Origin: Knoellia locipacati
GTDB lineage: Bacteria; Actinomycetota; Actinomycetes; Actinomycetales; Dermatophilaceae
Length of the DNA: 64,000 nucleotides
Direction of reading: 5' to 3'
NCBI RefSeq assembly: GCF_007992835.1
Contig: NZ_BKBA01000008.1
Span: 124,001-188,000, forward strand
Position 1 is the first letter of the stretch. The number at the start of each line of letters is the position of its first letter. The notes beneath the pieces were generated by a model. It was given only the letters and a program-made list of their open reading frames with translations. It searched no databases and was not told the DNA's origin. Shown piece after piece: positions 25,420 through 33,752 of this stretch. A program made the translations under genes and the position numbers.

Positions 25420-27870
25420 TCACGGTCGCTTGGGCGGTTTGGTGGGCTTGGCCTTCGGCCCCGGGCCCTGCCCCGGACCGGGCCCGGCCGTCGGTGTCGT
25501 CGGCGGGGGCACGACGACCGTGTTCTGAGGCTGCGGGGTGAAGCGCTGCGCGGTCTGCGTCGAGTAGCCGCGCGAGATGAGCAGGGTCACGGTGCCGCCC
25601 TTGGGCGCCTTGGCGCTCGGCGTCGTGCTCGCCACCCGACCCTCGCGGACCGAGCTGTCGACCCGGCCCCCGACCTTGACCTTGAAGCCCGCGGCCTCGA
25701 GCTTGCCGGTGGCGGTCTCGATGCTGTCGCCGGCGACGGCCGGGAGCACGACGTAGTTGCCGTTGCGCACGGCGGCCGAGGGGGCGGTGAACGGGACGAT
25801 CGGGAGCCCGTCGGTCGCGGCCTTCATGATCTTGCCCCAGACCGGGCCGGCGACCGTGCCACCGAAGACGCTCTTCTTGTAGCCGTAGCTGCCGAAGGTC
25901 TTGCGGTTGAGCGTGAGCAGCTCACCGTTGGCCTTGGCCGGCTTGACGTTGCCGATCCAGACCGAGGCCGCGCGCTGCGGGGTGTAGCCGACGAACCACG
26001 ACTGGTTGTGGTTGTTCGTCGTGCCCGTCTTGCCCGCCGCCGGACGCTCCTTGACCGTCCACGACCCCTCGGCGGTGCCGCGGCTGTCGTAGAGCGGGCC
26101 CTGGAGCAGGGCGTTGACACCGTCGGCGACGTCGGCCCGAATGACCTGCTTGCACGACGTCGGGGGCACCTTGACGACCTTGCCGTTGGACGTCGTGATC
26201 GACTCGATCGGGGTGGGCTCGCAGTACTTGCCGCGGGCGGCCAGCGTGGCGTAGGAGGAGGCGATGGTCATCGGCGTGACGACACCGGCGCCGAGGGCCA
26301 CGGCCGGGATCGCGGTGTCGATCGGCTTGCCGTCACCCTGGTGCAGGCCCATGCGGTTCATCGTCTCGTGCACCTTGCAGGCGCCGAGGTCGATGGTGAG
26401 CTGCGCGAACGAGGTATTGATCGACTCGGCGGTCATCTTGGCCAGCGAGAGCGTGCCGCCGCTCTTGTAGTCGTTCTTGACCTCCCACCCCTTGGGGTCG
26501 GTGCGGCACTTGTCGTGCATGTCCTTGTTGGTGAAGACGTGCGAGTCCTCGGGGGAAGCCATCGGTGCGGTCACGGTGGCGTCGAGCGGCATCCCGGACT
26601 CGAGTGCGGTGACGAGCGCGTACATCTTTGCGGTCGACCCGAACTGGTAGCCGTACTGGCTGCCGCCGTAGCGCTGGTCGACGTTGAGGTTGAGCTGGCT
26701 GTCGCCGAAGTCGGTGGCCTGGGCCATGGCGAGGACCTTGCCCGTGCCCGGCTCGAGGACGGTCGACGCGGCACCGAGGTTGCTCTTGTTGCCGATCGGC
26801 ACGGCGGCGGTGAGCTCACGCATCGTGGCCGTCTGGAGCTTGGTGTCGAGCGTGGTCTTGATCGTCAGGCCGCCCTGGTTGATGTTCTTGAGGCGCTCGG
26901 CGGGGGTCTTGCCGAGGACGGCCATCTGCGGCGACTTCTGGAGGTACTCCATCATGTAGGCGCAGAAGAACGGCTGGCTCGAGCGCTGGCAGACGCCCTT
27001 GGGGGGCTTGCGGTTGCCGAGCATGTCGGCCACCGGCTGCTTCTTGGCCGCGGTCACGGCGGCGACGGGCGCGAGGTTCAGGGCCTGCATGCGGTCGAGG
27101 ACGGCGTTGCGCCGGGCCTGCGACTGCTTGGGGTTGATCACCGGGTTGAACTTGGTCGGCTGCTGGACGATGCCGGCGAGGAGCGCGGCCTGGCCCAGGG
27201 TGAGCTTGGCGGCGTTGACGCCGAAGTAGTTCTGGGCCGCGGCCTCGACGCCGTAGGCCTGGTCGCCGTAGTAGACGAGGTTGAGGTAGCCCGCGAGGAT
27301 CTGCTCCTTGGTGTAGTTGCGCTCCACGTCGAGGGCGTACTTGAGCTCCTGCAGCTTGCGCGTGTAGGTCTTGGCGACGGCGGCCTGCGCGGCGTCCTTG
27401 TCGTCACGACGCAGGGCGTTCTCCTGGAGCGTGATCTTGACGTACTGCTGGGTGATGGTCGAGGCACCCTGCACGTCACCACTGGAGAAGTTCGACACCA
27501 TGGCGCGGGTGAAGCCGCGCACGTCGAGGCCGCCGTGCTCGTAGAAGCGGGAGTCCTCGATCGCGATCTGGGCCTTCTGCATCCACGGCGAGATCTTGTC
27601 GAGGCTGACGATGATGCGGTTCTCGTCGTAGGGGTTGGCGATAAGCTTGTTGTCGGCGCTGAGGATCTTGGACTGCTGCGCCAGCGGCGACACCGAGAAC
27701 TCGCTCGGGAGGTCGTTGAACGCCTTGACGCCGCTCGTCGTGGCGCTCCCTCCGGCCCCGATGGCGGGGATGGCGATGCCCGCCATGAGCAGTCCCATGA
27801 GGGTGCTCAGGACGACGAGCCCCAGCAGCAGACGGAGCACGTGGGGCAGGTTTTGGGCACGACCTTCCAT
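25420..27870 (-). CDS. Bifunctional class A penicillin-binding protein with PASTA domain (PonA2 type)
   Basis: An 816-residue glycan polymerase and transpeptidase. A short cytoplasmic head and a membrane helix (about 10-36) come first. The GT51 domain follows with 'IAIEDSRFYEHGGLDVRG' near 105 and 'QGASTITQQYVK' near 132. The transpeptidase motifs are SxxK 'GSTAKMYALV' near 415, SxN 'AESINTSFA' near 485, and KTG 'AAGKTGTTNN' near 615. A PASTA domain ('VVLPAVAGDSIETATGKLEA') and a Pro/Gly-rich tail end the protein. TACCCT lies six bases before the ATG at 27870, so the mRNA is probably leaderless. The neighbours match those of M. tuberculosis ponA2 (Rv3682). Confidence 0.94.
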   Translation of the reverse strand: MEGRAQNLPHVLRLLLGLVVLSTLMGLLMAGIAIPAIGAGGSATTSGVKAFNDLPSEFSVSPLAQQSKILSADNKLIANPYDENRIIVSLDKISPWMQKAQIAIEDSRFYEHGGLDVRGFTRAMVSNFSSGDVQGASTITQQYVKITLQENALRRDDKDAAQAAVAKTYTRKLQELKYALDVERNYTKEQILAGYLNLVYYGDQAYGVEAAAQNYFGVNAAKLTLGQAALLAGIVQQPTKFNPVINPKQSQARRNAVLDRMQALNLAPVAAVTAAKKQPVADMLGNRKPPKGVCQRSSQPFFCAYMMEYLQKSPQMAVLGKTPAERLKNINQGGLTIKTTLDTKLQTATMRELTAAVPIGNKSNLGAASTVLEPGTGKVLAMAQATDFGDSQLNLNVDQRYGGSQYGYQFGSTAKMYALVTALESGMPLDATVTAPMASPEDSHVFTNKDMHDKCRTDPKGWEVKNDYKSGGTLSLAKMTAESINTSFAQLTIDLGACKVHETMNRMGLHQGDGKPIDTAIPAVALGAGVVTPMTIASSYATLAARGKYCEPTPIESITTSNGKVVKVPPTSCKQVIRADVADGVNALLQGPLYDSRGTAEGSWTVKERPAAGKTGTTNNHNQSWFVGYTPQRAASVWIGNVKPAKANGELLTLNRKTFGSYGYKKSVFGGTVAGPVWGKIMKAATDGLPIVPFTAPSAAVRNGNYVVLPAVAGDSIETATGKLEAAGFKVKVGGRVDSSVREGRVASTTPSAKAPKGGTVTLLISRGYSTQTAQRFTPQPQNTVVVPPPTTPTAGPGPGQGPGPKAKPTKPPKRP

Positions 27871-27959
27871 ACCCGCAGGGTAACGCGGCAACATGTGACC
27901 CCCTGTTGCGCAGCGCCGGAATCCATCGCTGCACGTCAGACGAGAAAATGGCTAGCAAC

Positions 27960-27990
27960 TAACTAGTTACAAGGAACTATGTGACTAGTC
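27960..27990. promoter_or_regulatory. Paired CTAGT palindromes between ponA2-like and whiB genes
   Basis: TAACTAGTTA at 27960-27969 and GACTAGTC at 27983-27990 are perfect palindromes sharing the core ACTAGT, 22 bases apart centre to centre. The surrounding 120 bases are AT-rich for this genome. They may be binding sites for a regulator of the divergent wall and WhiB genes. Confidence 0.45.
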
Positions 27991-28079
27991 CCCAGAATCG
28001 TCATAGCGCAGGTTCCACCTACTGCCTAGTTTTCGGGTAGCGCCATTCGGGAGGGAATGGCCCAGCCAAGGGAAATCGC

Positions 28080-28388
28080 ATGACGATCACTTCAGCTCCT
28101 GCCAATGCTTCAGCCAGTACTTCTGACTGGTCCACCCGCGGCACCTGCGTGGGCACCGACCCCGATGCACTCTTCGTCCAGGGGAAGGAGCAGCGCGTCG
28201 CCAAGATCGTGTGTCGTGGCTGCCCCGTCGCCCTCGACTGCCTCGCCGATGCCCTCGACAACCGCACCGAGTTCGGCGTCTGGGGAGGGATGACGGAGCG
28301 CGAGCGCCGTGCCCTCCTCCGCCGCCACCCCGAGGTCCGTTCCTGGCGGGACGTCCTCAACAAGACGCTGGGTCGCACGCAGAACTGA
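28080..28388 (+). CDS. WhiB-family iron-sulfur regulator (WhiB4-like by position)
   Basis: A 102-residue WhiB-like protein. Four cysteines are arranged as C23...C-x2-C...C in 'GTCVGTD', 'IVCRGCPVALDCLADALDN', ligands of a 4Fe-4S cluster that senses redox or NO. The turn 'FGVWGGMTERERRALLRRHP' is the family's G-V-W-G-G element followed by a basic helix for DNA contact. AAGGGA precedes the ATG at 28080. It is divergent from the ponA2-like gene and upstream of the ArsA-like pair, the same arrangement as whiB4 (Rv3681c). Assignment to WhiB4 rests on synteny. Confidence 0.92.
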   Translation: MTITSAPANASASTSDWSTRGTCVGTDPDALFVQGKEQRVAKIVCRGCPVALDCLADALDNRTEFGVWGGMTERERRALLRRHPEVRSWRDVLNKTLGRTQN

Positions 28389-28401
28389 GACCCACCCGTA
28401 T

Positions 28402-28437
28402 GCCGGGTCGGTGCCTTCGCGGCACCGGCCCGGCCTT
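28402..28437. terminator. Hairpin terminator after whiB
   Basis: The stem GCCGGGTCGGTGCC / GGCACCGGCCCGGC (with bulge) has a TTCGC loop and is followed by TTCTTGTG. It separates the whiB gene from the convergent ArsA-like gene. The octamer GTATGCCG overlaps its left edge. Confidence 0.8.
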
Positions 28438-28468
28438 CTTGTGTCCGGGGGTGTGGGGTGGTGCGGCG

Positions 28469-29629
28469 TCAGCCGGCGAGCAGCCGGCCGACCTCACGGA
28501 GCCCGTCGAGGTCGTGGACGTCGGTGGCCGACGCCGCCACGGTGGACAGCCGCACGTGGGGGTGCGAGGCGGCGAAGCGCGAGACGAACCCGTGCTGGCG
28601 GGCCGCCGTCGAGGCGAGGTCGACGTGGAGCGAGAGCAGCCCCGCGGTGAGCGAGTCCTCGTCGCCGGCCTCGGTGAGCTGGCCGAGGCCGTCCTCGGCG
28701 CGTGAGGCCGAGAGGGCGCTCGCGCCGAGCGACTGGAGACGGTTGACGACGACGCCGGCGAGCGGCATGCGTTCCTGTCCGAGCCGGTCGACGAAGAAGG
28801 CAGCCTCGCGCAGCGCGTCCCGGTCCGGTGAGGCGATGACGACGAACGCCGTCGTGTCCTCCTTGAGCAGGGCGTAGGTGACGTCGGCGCGCTCGCGGAA
28901 CCCGCCGAACATCGTGTCGAGCGCGGCGACGAACGTCTGGACGTCCTGGAGCATCTGCCCGCCGAGGACCCGGCTCAGGGTGCGCTGGGCCAGGTCGACC
29001 CCGACGCTGAACACCTTGAGGTAGGCGCGGCCCCCTGCCTTGGCGGGCGCCATGAGCAGGCGGACGAACCGCCCGTCGAGGAACGAGCCGAGGCGCTTGG
29101 GAGCGTCGAGGAAGTCGAGCGCGGAGCGCGACGGGGGAGTGTCGACGACGATGAGGTCCCAGGTGCCGTCGCGCTCGGCCTGCGTGCGCAGCTGACCGAG
29201 CTTCTCCATCGCCATGTACTCCTGCGTCCCGGCGAACGAGCTGGAGACGGCCTGGTAGAAGGGGTTCTCGAGGATCTGGGCGGCCTTGTCGGGGGTGGCG
29301 TGGGCCTCGACGACCTCGTCGAAGGTCCGCTTCATGTCGAGCATCATCGCGTCGAGGGAGCCACCGTTGCCCAGGTCGACGCCAGCGACCGGTCGCGGGG
29401 TGTTGTCGAGCTCGGTGAGTCCGAGGGACTGGGCGAGCCGGCGGGCGGGGTCGATGGTGAGCACGACGACCTTGCGCCCCGACTCGGCGGCGCGGATGCC
29501 GAGCGCCGCCGCGGTCGTGGTCTTGCCGACGCCACCGCTACCGCAGCAGACGATGATGCCGACGCCGGGGTCGGCGAGCAGCCCGTCGACATCGAGGCTG
29601 GTCGGGGTCGTGGGGGTGCGGGTGGCCAT
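28469..29629 (-). CDS. ArsA/GET3-like anion-transporting ATPase (Rv3680 type)
   Basis: A 386-residue deviant-Walker ATPase: 'CCGSGGVGKTTTAAALG' near residue 28 has the extra lysine-type P-loop of the SIMIBI class, switch II is 'DLIVVDTPPSRSALDFLD' near 160, and 'VVVNRLQSLGASALS' lies near 280. It is the second gene of a pair; its ATG shares one base with the upstream stop (TGATG), so the two subunits are made together and probably act as a heterodimer. The mycobacterial pair Rv3679-Rv3680 has the same order and lies next to whiB4. The cargo is unknown here; arsenic transport is unlikely since no arsB is near. Confidence 0.86.
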   Translation of the reverse strand: MATRTPTTPTSLDVDGLLADPGVGIIVCCGSGGVGKTTTAAALGIRAAESGRKVVVLTIDPARRLAQSLGLTELDNTPRPVAGVDLGNGGSLDAMMLDMKRTFDEVVEAHATPDKAAQILENPFYQAVSSSFAGTQEYMAMEKLGQLRTQAERDGTWDLIVVDTPPSRSALDFLDAPKRLGSFLDGRFVRLLMAPAKAGGRAYLKVFSVGVDLAQRTLSRVLGGQMLQDVQTFVAALDTMFGGFRERADVTYALLKEDTTAFVVIASPDRDALREAAFFVDRLGQERMPLAGVVVNRLQSLGASALSASRAEDGLGQLTEAGDEDSLTAGLLSLHVDLASTAARQHGFVSRFAASHPHVRLSTVAASATDVHDLDGLREVGRLLAG

Positions 29630-30648
29630 CAGGCGACTCCCTGCGCGAGGAGCTCGTCGGTGAGGACGGCGACGCCGCCCTCCTCGATCCCGTCGGCGAG
29701 CGCGGGGAGCTCGATGACGGGCGGTCCGGCGGCGGCGATCTCCTTGGCCATCTCGTCCTGGAGCTCGAGCCGCAGGGCGTGGTCACGACCCTCCTGGACG
29801 AGGCCCTTGACCATGGGGCCGGTCGGGCGCAGCCCCGCGGCGGTGAGCTCGGTGCGCAGGAGCTCGTCGAGGTCGTCGTCGGCGCCGTCGAGGGCCGCGA
29901 GGTTGGCGGCGGTGAGGCGTGGCTCGCGGATCTGGTTGACGACGAGGGCGCCGATGTGGAGGCCGACGGCCTCGAGGTCGCGCAGGCCGTCGAGGCTCTC
30001 CTGCACCGGCATCTCCTCGAGGAGGGTCACCATGTGCACGAGGGTGCGGGGGTCGTGCAGCATCCGGGTGATCGAGTCGGCCTGCGACTTGATCGGGCCC
30101 ATCCGGGCGACGTCGGCGACGCCGGCGTTGACGTTGAGGAAGCGCACGGCGCGACCGGTCGGGGGCGCGTCGAGGACGACGGCATCGTAGTGGAGCGCGC
30201 CGCCCTTGGAGCCTCCGCCGCGTCCACCCCGGGGTCGACCGGCGGCCTCGTAGATCTTGCCGATGAGGAGCACGTCGCGCACGCCCGGTGCGATCGTCGT
30301 CGCGAAGTCGATGGCGCCGACCTTCTCGAGCGCCGTGCCCGCCCGGCCGAGCTTGTAGAAGAGCTGGAGGTACTCGAGCAGCGCGGCCTTGGCGTCGACC
30401 GACAGGCCCCACAGCTCGCCGCCGCTCGGGTGCGAGACGAGGCGGACCTCGTCGGTGCCGAGCGGGGGGACGTCGAACGTCTGGGAGAGGCCTTGGCGGC
30501 CCTCGACCTCGGCGAGGAGGACCCGTTTGCCGGTGCTGGCCAGCGCCAGGGCGAGAGCGGCGGCGACCGTCGTCTTGCCGACCCCGCCCTTGCCGGTGAC
30601 GACGTGCAGGCGGGCTGCCGAGAGCTCCGCGAGGGTGGATGAGGGCAC
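29629..30648 (-). CDS. ArsA/GET3-like anion-transporting ATPase (Rv3679 type)
   Basis: A 339-residue partner of the downstream ATPase. The P-loop is 'VVTGKGGVGKTTVAAALAL' at residues 16-34, switch II is 'YDAVVLDAPPTGRAVRFLN' near 154, and a Gly-rich insert 'GRPRGGRGGGSKGGA' near 138-152 lies in a loop. Overlap of stop and start (TGATG) couples translation with the second ATPase. It is divergent from the small DUF4177 gene; only 38 bases separate them. Confidence 0.86.
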   Translation of the reverse strand: MPSSTLAELSAARLHVVTGKGGVGKTTVAAALALALASTGKRVLLAEVEGRQGLSQTFDVPPLGTDEVRLVSHPSGGELWGLSVDAKAALLEYLQLFYKLGRAGTALEKVGAIDFATTIAPGVRDVLLIGKIYEAAGRPRGGRGGGSKGGALHYDAVVLDAPPTGRAVRFLNVNAGVADVARMGPIKSQADSITRMLHDPRTLVHMVTLLEEMPVQESLDGLRDLEAVGLHIGALVVNQIREPRLTAANLAALDGADDDLDELLRTELTAAGLRPTGPMVKGLVQEGRDHALRLELQDEMAKEIAAAGPPVIELPALADGIEEGGVAVLTDELLAQGVA

Positions 30649-30673
30649 GGTGCCAGCCTACGTGGGGCGGCAC

Positions 30674-30679
30674 TAGGGT
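30674..30679 (+). promoter_or_regulatory. -10 box of the DUF4177-RidA operon (leaderless)
   Basis: TAGGGT followed by seven bases and the ATG at 30687. No Shine-Dalgarno is present. Confidence 0.55.
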
Positions 30680-30686
30680 GGGCGTC

Positions 30687-30845
30687 ATGCAGAAGTGGGA
30701 GTACGCAACGGTGCCGCTGATGATCCACGCGACGAAGCAGATCCTCGACCAGTGGGGCGAGGACGGCTGGGAGCTCGTGCAGGTCGTGTCCGGCCCTGAT
30801 GGCAACGGCCTCGTGGCCTACCTCAAGCGTCCGAAGGGAGCCTGA
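30687..30845 (+). CDS. DUF4177-type small protein (Rv3678A position)
   Basis: A 52-residue protein, 'MQKWEYATVPLMIHATKQIL' at the start and 'GEDGWELVQVVSG' in the middle. The W-E-Y start and D-G-W-E-L-V core are the marks of DUF4177 small proteins. It is two bases from the RidA gene and shares its promoter. A small uncharacterised gene also occupies this place in mycobacteria. Confidence 0.82.
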   Translation: MQKWEYATVPLMIHATKQILDQWGEDGWELVQVVSGPDGNGLVAYLKRPKGA

Positions 30846-30847
30846 CC

Positions 30848-31321
30848 ATGAGTGCAGTCGAGGACCGTCTCGCCGAGCTCGGCCTGACCGTGCCCGAGGT
30901 GGCCGCCCCCGTGGCCGCCTACGTCCCCGCCGTCCAGGACGGCTCGCGGATCTTCACGTCCGGCCAGCTGCCGATGGTGTCCGGGCAGCTCGCCGACACC
31001 GGCAAGGTCGGCGACGGCGAGGGCCACGTCTCCCCGGAGCGTGCCAAGGAGCTCGCGCAGATCTGCGCGCTCAACGCCATCGCCGCCGTGAAGTCGGTCG
31101 TCGGTGACCTCGACAAGGTCGAGCGCGTCGTCAAGGTCGTCGGCTTCGTCGCGTCCGACCCCGCCTTCACCGGCCAGCCCGGCGTCATCAACGGCGCGAG
31201 CGAGCTGTTCGGCAAGGCCTTCGGCGACCGCGGCGTCCACGCCCGTTCGGCCGTCGGTGTCTCGGTGCTCCCCCTCGACGCCCCCGTCGAGGTCGAGATC
31301 ATCGTCCACGTCGCCGACTGA
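30848..31321 (+). CDS. RidA-family (YjgF-like) protein
   Basis: A 157-residue RidA-like protein. 'IFTSGQLPMVSGQLADTGKV' near residue 36 and the end 'HARSAVGVSVLPLDAPVEVE' match the family; the arginine that holds the substrate carboxylate is in 'VHARSAVG'. RidA deaminates reactive enamine/imine products of PLP enzymes; this longer 'YjgF-like' subgroup has not been shown to do so. It is the second gene of a leaderless operon and lies just before a NUDIX gene, 15 bases downstream. Confidence 0.88.
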   Translation: MSAVEDRLAELGLTVPEVAAPVAAYVPAVQDGSRIFTSGQLPMVSGQLADTGKVGDGEGHVSPERAKELAQICALNAIAAVKSVVGDLDKVERVVKVVGFVASDPAFTGQPGVINGASELFGKAFGDRGVHARSAVGVSVLPLDAPVEVEIIVHVAD

Positions 31322-31336
31322 GGCGTTCTTCCTCGT

Positions 31337-32035
31337 ATGCCGTTGCGCGAGTTCGCTGCCCCGCGTTCCGACGCGTGGGTGGCGAACGCGCGCGCCTGGC
31401 TCGCGTCCCCGGGTGAGCCGCTGGTGCCCCGGGGCGCCGCGACGGTGCTCGTCGTGCGTGACACGAGCGACGGGCCAGCGGTGTTCGTCCAGCGACGGGT
31501 GTCGACGATGGCGTTCGCGCCGTCGATGTACGTCTTTCCCGGCGGCGGTGTCGACCCCGAGGATGCTCGGGCGGTGCTCGACCCGGGTGCGGTGAGCGAG
31601 CTGGCTGCCACCATGGGTATCGCCCCCGACGAGGCGGCGCCGCTGCTGTCGGCGGCCGTGCGCGAGGTCGAGGAGGAGTGCGGGCTGCGCCTGTCGGTCC
31701 CCGACCTCGTCCCGCGGGCCCACTGGATCACCCCGCCGTTCGAGAAGCGGCGCTACGACACGTGGATCTTCGCGGCAGCACTTCCCGAGGGCCAGCTGGC
31801 CGAGGGCGCCTCGACCGAGACCGACCACGACGCGTGGGTGCTTCCGCGAAGCCTGCTCACGGCATACGCCGAAGGGCACGCAGTGATGCTGCCGCCCACC
31901 GTGGTCATGCTGGAGCAGCTGGCGGAGTTCGCCTCCGTGGCGGAGTTCCTCGCCGACCGTCCGGTGCTCACCGCCGTCTCGCCCGAGCTCGTCGACCTCG
32001 GCGACCGCCTCGTCATGCGTTCCGACATCCCCTGA
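31337..32035 (+). CDS. NUDIX hydrolase with split Nudix box
   Basis: A 232-residue NUDIX protein. The box is divided: 'YVFPGGGVDPEDARAVL' near residues 66-82 and, about 25 residues later, 'AAVREVEEECGLRLS' near 113. An insert of that kind is known in NUDT19-type acyl-CoA/nucleotide hydrolases, so CoA derivatives are a possible substrate. The start is ATG 31337, which falls within the octamer GTATGCCG. No clear ribosome binding site is present, so it may be read from the upstream RidA message. Confidence 0.8.
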   Translation: MPLREFAAPRSDAWVANARAWLASPGEPLVPRGAATVLVVRDTSDGPAVFVQRRVSTMAFAPSMYVFPGGGVDPEDARAVLDPGAVSELAATMGIAPDEAAPLLSAAVREVEEECGLRLSVPDLVPRAHWITPPFEKRRYDTWIFAAALPEGQLAEGASTETDHDAWVLPRSLLTAYAEGHAVMLPPTVVMLEQLAEFASVAEFLADRPVLTAVSPELVDLGDRLVMRSDIP

Positions 32036-32064
32036 CGGGAGTCGTAGGGGTGTGCCGCGGGGTC

Positions 32065-32105
32065 GGACACCCATAAGTGTCCAGGGTGGACACCTATAGG
32101 TGACC
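32065..32105. promoter_or_regulatory. Two tandem 18-bp palindromic operator-like sites
   Basis: GGACACCCATAAGTGTCC (32065-32082) and GGACACCTATAGGTGACC (32088-32105) share the consensus GGACACCtATAgGTGtCC and lie 23 bases apart centre to centre, about two helix turns. They lie between the NUDIX stop and the MBL-fold start, 70 bases before the latter. This spacing is typical of cooperative dimer binding; the regulator is unknown. Confidence 0.65.
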
Positions 32106-32174
32106 GACCCGATCGAGCACCCCGTGCTAGGCCTGTCTCGTCGGGTCGTCTCTCTCAGGTGGCAGGGTGGGGGA

Positions 32175-32969
32175 ATGAGCGAGCAGGCGTGGACCGGCGG
32201 GCAGGTCACCGAACGGGCGCACTGCGTCCTCGCGCCCAACCCGGGGCCGATGACGCTCGACGGCACCAACACCTGGGTCCTGCTCGAGCCTGGTGGCACC
32301 GAGGCGGTCGTCATCGATCCCGGGCCGCTCGACGAGGCCCACCTCGCACGGGTCGTCGACACCGTCACCGCTGCCGGCGCCCGCGTCACCGAGACGATCC
32401 TCACCCACGGCCACCACGACCACGCCGAGGCGGCACCGCGCTTCGCCGAGCTCACGGGGACGCGTGTCAGGGCCGTCGGGCGCGGCCACGACGACCTCTC
32501 CGACGGCTCGGTCATCACCGCCGGGGCGCTCGAGATCCGCGTCGTCGCCACCCCCGGTCACACGAGTGACTCGGTGTCGTTCGCACTCGCAGCCGACCAC
32601 GCGCTCCTCACCGGTGACACCGTCCTGGGGCGGGGCACCACGGTGGTGGCGCACCCGGATGGCGAGCTCGCGGCATACCTCGCGTCGTTGGACCGGATCG
32701 CCGACCTCACCGGCAACGGCCAGGTGACCCGGATCCTGCCCGGCCACGGTCCCGCCGTGCCCGACGCCAGCGCCATGGTCGCGTTCTACCGCACGCACCG
32801 TCAGGAGCGGCTCGAGCAGGTGCGGCAGGCGCTCACCGACGGGGCGGCCGGCGAGCCGGACCCGGTCGAGGGCGTGCTGACGCGGGTCTACGCAGACGTA
32901 CCGCAGGAGGTCTGGCCGGCGGCGCGGATGAGCATCCGGGCGCAGCTGGACTACCTCGGCGTGCGCTGA
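32175..32969 (+). CDS. MBL-fold metallohydrolase (Rv3677c type)
   Basis: A 264-residue metallo-beta-lactamase-fold enzyme. The metal motif is 'ILTHGHHDHAEAAPRF' near residue 75, followed by 'VVATPGHTSDSVSF' near 125, 'LLTGDTVLGRGTT' near 145 and 'ILPGHGPAVPDASA' near 190. The C-terminal part with 'VYADVPQEVWPAARMSI' resembles the LACTB2-like RNase/hydrolase group. In M. tuberculosis the same family sits next to crp. The chosen start is ATG 32175; a GTG at 32100 would add 25 unlikely residues and overlaps the operator. Confidence 0.87.
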   Translation: MSEQAWTGGQVTERAHCVLAPNPGPMTLDGTNTWVLLEPGGTEAVVIDPGPLDEAHLARVVDTVTAAGARVTETILTHGHHDHAEAAPRFAELTGTRVRAVGRGHDDLSDGSVITAGALEIRVVATPGHTSDSVSFALAADHALLTGDTVLGRGTTVVAHPDGELAAYLASLDRIADLTGNGQVTRILPGHGPAVPDASAMVAFYRTHRQERLEQVRQALTDGAAGEPDPVEGVLTRVYADVPQEVWPAARMSIRAQLDYLGVR

Positions 32970-32988
32970 GGCGGGTCGATCGAGGGCG

Positions 32989-33666
32989 TCAGCGCGCGCG
33001 GCGCTGGAGGCGCTCCATGTCCTGGACGAGCACGGCGCGGGCCTCGAGCTTGAGCCACCCCCGGGTCGCGAAGTCGGCGAGGGCCTTGTTGACCGTCTCG
33101 CGGGAGGCGCCGACGAGCTGGGCGAGCTCCTCCTGGGTGAGGTCGTGGCTCACCATGACGCCGCCCTCGACCGGACGGCCGAAGCGGTCGGACAGGTCGA
33201 TGAGCGCCTTGGCGACGCGGCCGGGGACGTCGGTGAAGACGAGGTCGGCGAGCGACTCGTTGGTGCGGCGCAGGCGACGGGCGAGCGCGGCGAGGAGCGT
33301 GGTGGCGACACCGGGGCGCTCTCCGAGGAACGCCTTGAGCTGGTCGTGCGTGAGACCGACGATCTGGGTCTCGGCGACGGCGGTCGCTGTGGCCGTGCGG
33401 GGCCCGGGGTCGAACAGGCTGAGCTCGCCGAACATCTCGCCCGGGCCGAGGATCGCGAGGAGGTTCTCGCGACCGTCCGCGGAGGAGCGGCCGAGCTTGA
33501 TCTTGCCCTCGCCGATGACGTAGAGCCGGTCACCCGGGTCGCCCTCGTGGAAGAGCACGTCGCCGCGCTCCATGTGCTGGGCCGTCATGGACGTGATGAG
33601 GCTGTCGGCCGCCTCGTCGTCGAGGGCCGCGAACAAGGGGGCTTTGCGCACGATGTCGTGATCCAC
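32989..33666 (-). CDS. crp: CRP/FNR-family cAMP-responsive regulator
   Basis: A 225-residue CRP homologue, the typical length. The cNMP-binding beta roll contains 'GDRLYVIGEGKIKLGR' near residue 46 and the phosphate-binding cassette 'GEMFGELSLFDPGPRTATAT' near 78-97. The winged helix-turn-helix is 'TQEELAQLVGASRETVNKAL' near 178. It corresponds to Rv3676. It starts at GTG 33666, without a Shine-Dalgarno and with CACACT seven bases ahead. It is divergent from nth; 86 bases separate the two starts. Confidence 0.93.
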   Translation of the reverse strand: MDHDIVRKAPLFAALDDEAADSLITSMTAQHMERGDVLFHEGDPGDRLYVIGEGKIKLGRSSADGRENLLAILGPGEMFGELSLFDPGPRTATATAVAETQIVGLTHDQLKAFLGERPGVATTLLAALARRLRRTNESLADLVFTDVPGRVAKALIDLSDRFGRPVEGGVMVSHDLTQEELAQLVGASRETVNKALADFATRGWLKLEARAVLVQDMERLQRRAR

Positions 33667-33739
33667 GGGCCACAGTGTGCCACGTCGCTCCGCGCCCCGG
33701 CGGGCGACGGCGCGGCCCGTCGCCGTCGGTGCTCGGCCG

Positions 33740-33745
33740 TAGTCT
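33740..33745 (+). promoter_or_regulatory. -10 box of nth (leaderless)
   Basis: TAGTCT, seven bases, then GTG 33753. The region is shared with the divergent crp promoter. Confidence 0.55.
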
Positions 33746-33752
33746 GGCGTGC

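Noticed and set aside
28469-30648. Arsenite export system suggested by two ArsA-like ATPases
   Set aside because: No arsB, arsR or arsenate reductase is nearby, and synteny matches the mycobacterial pair of different function.
32100-32174. GTG 32100 as start of the MBL-fold protein
   Set aside because: It overlaps the tandem operator and adds 25 residues absent from the family; ATG 32175 fits better.
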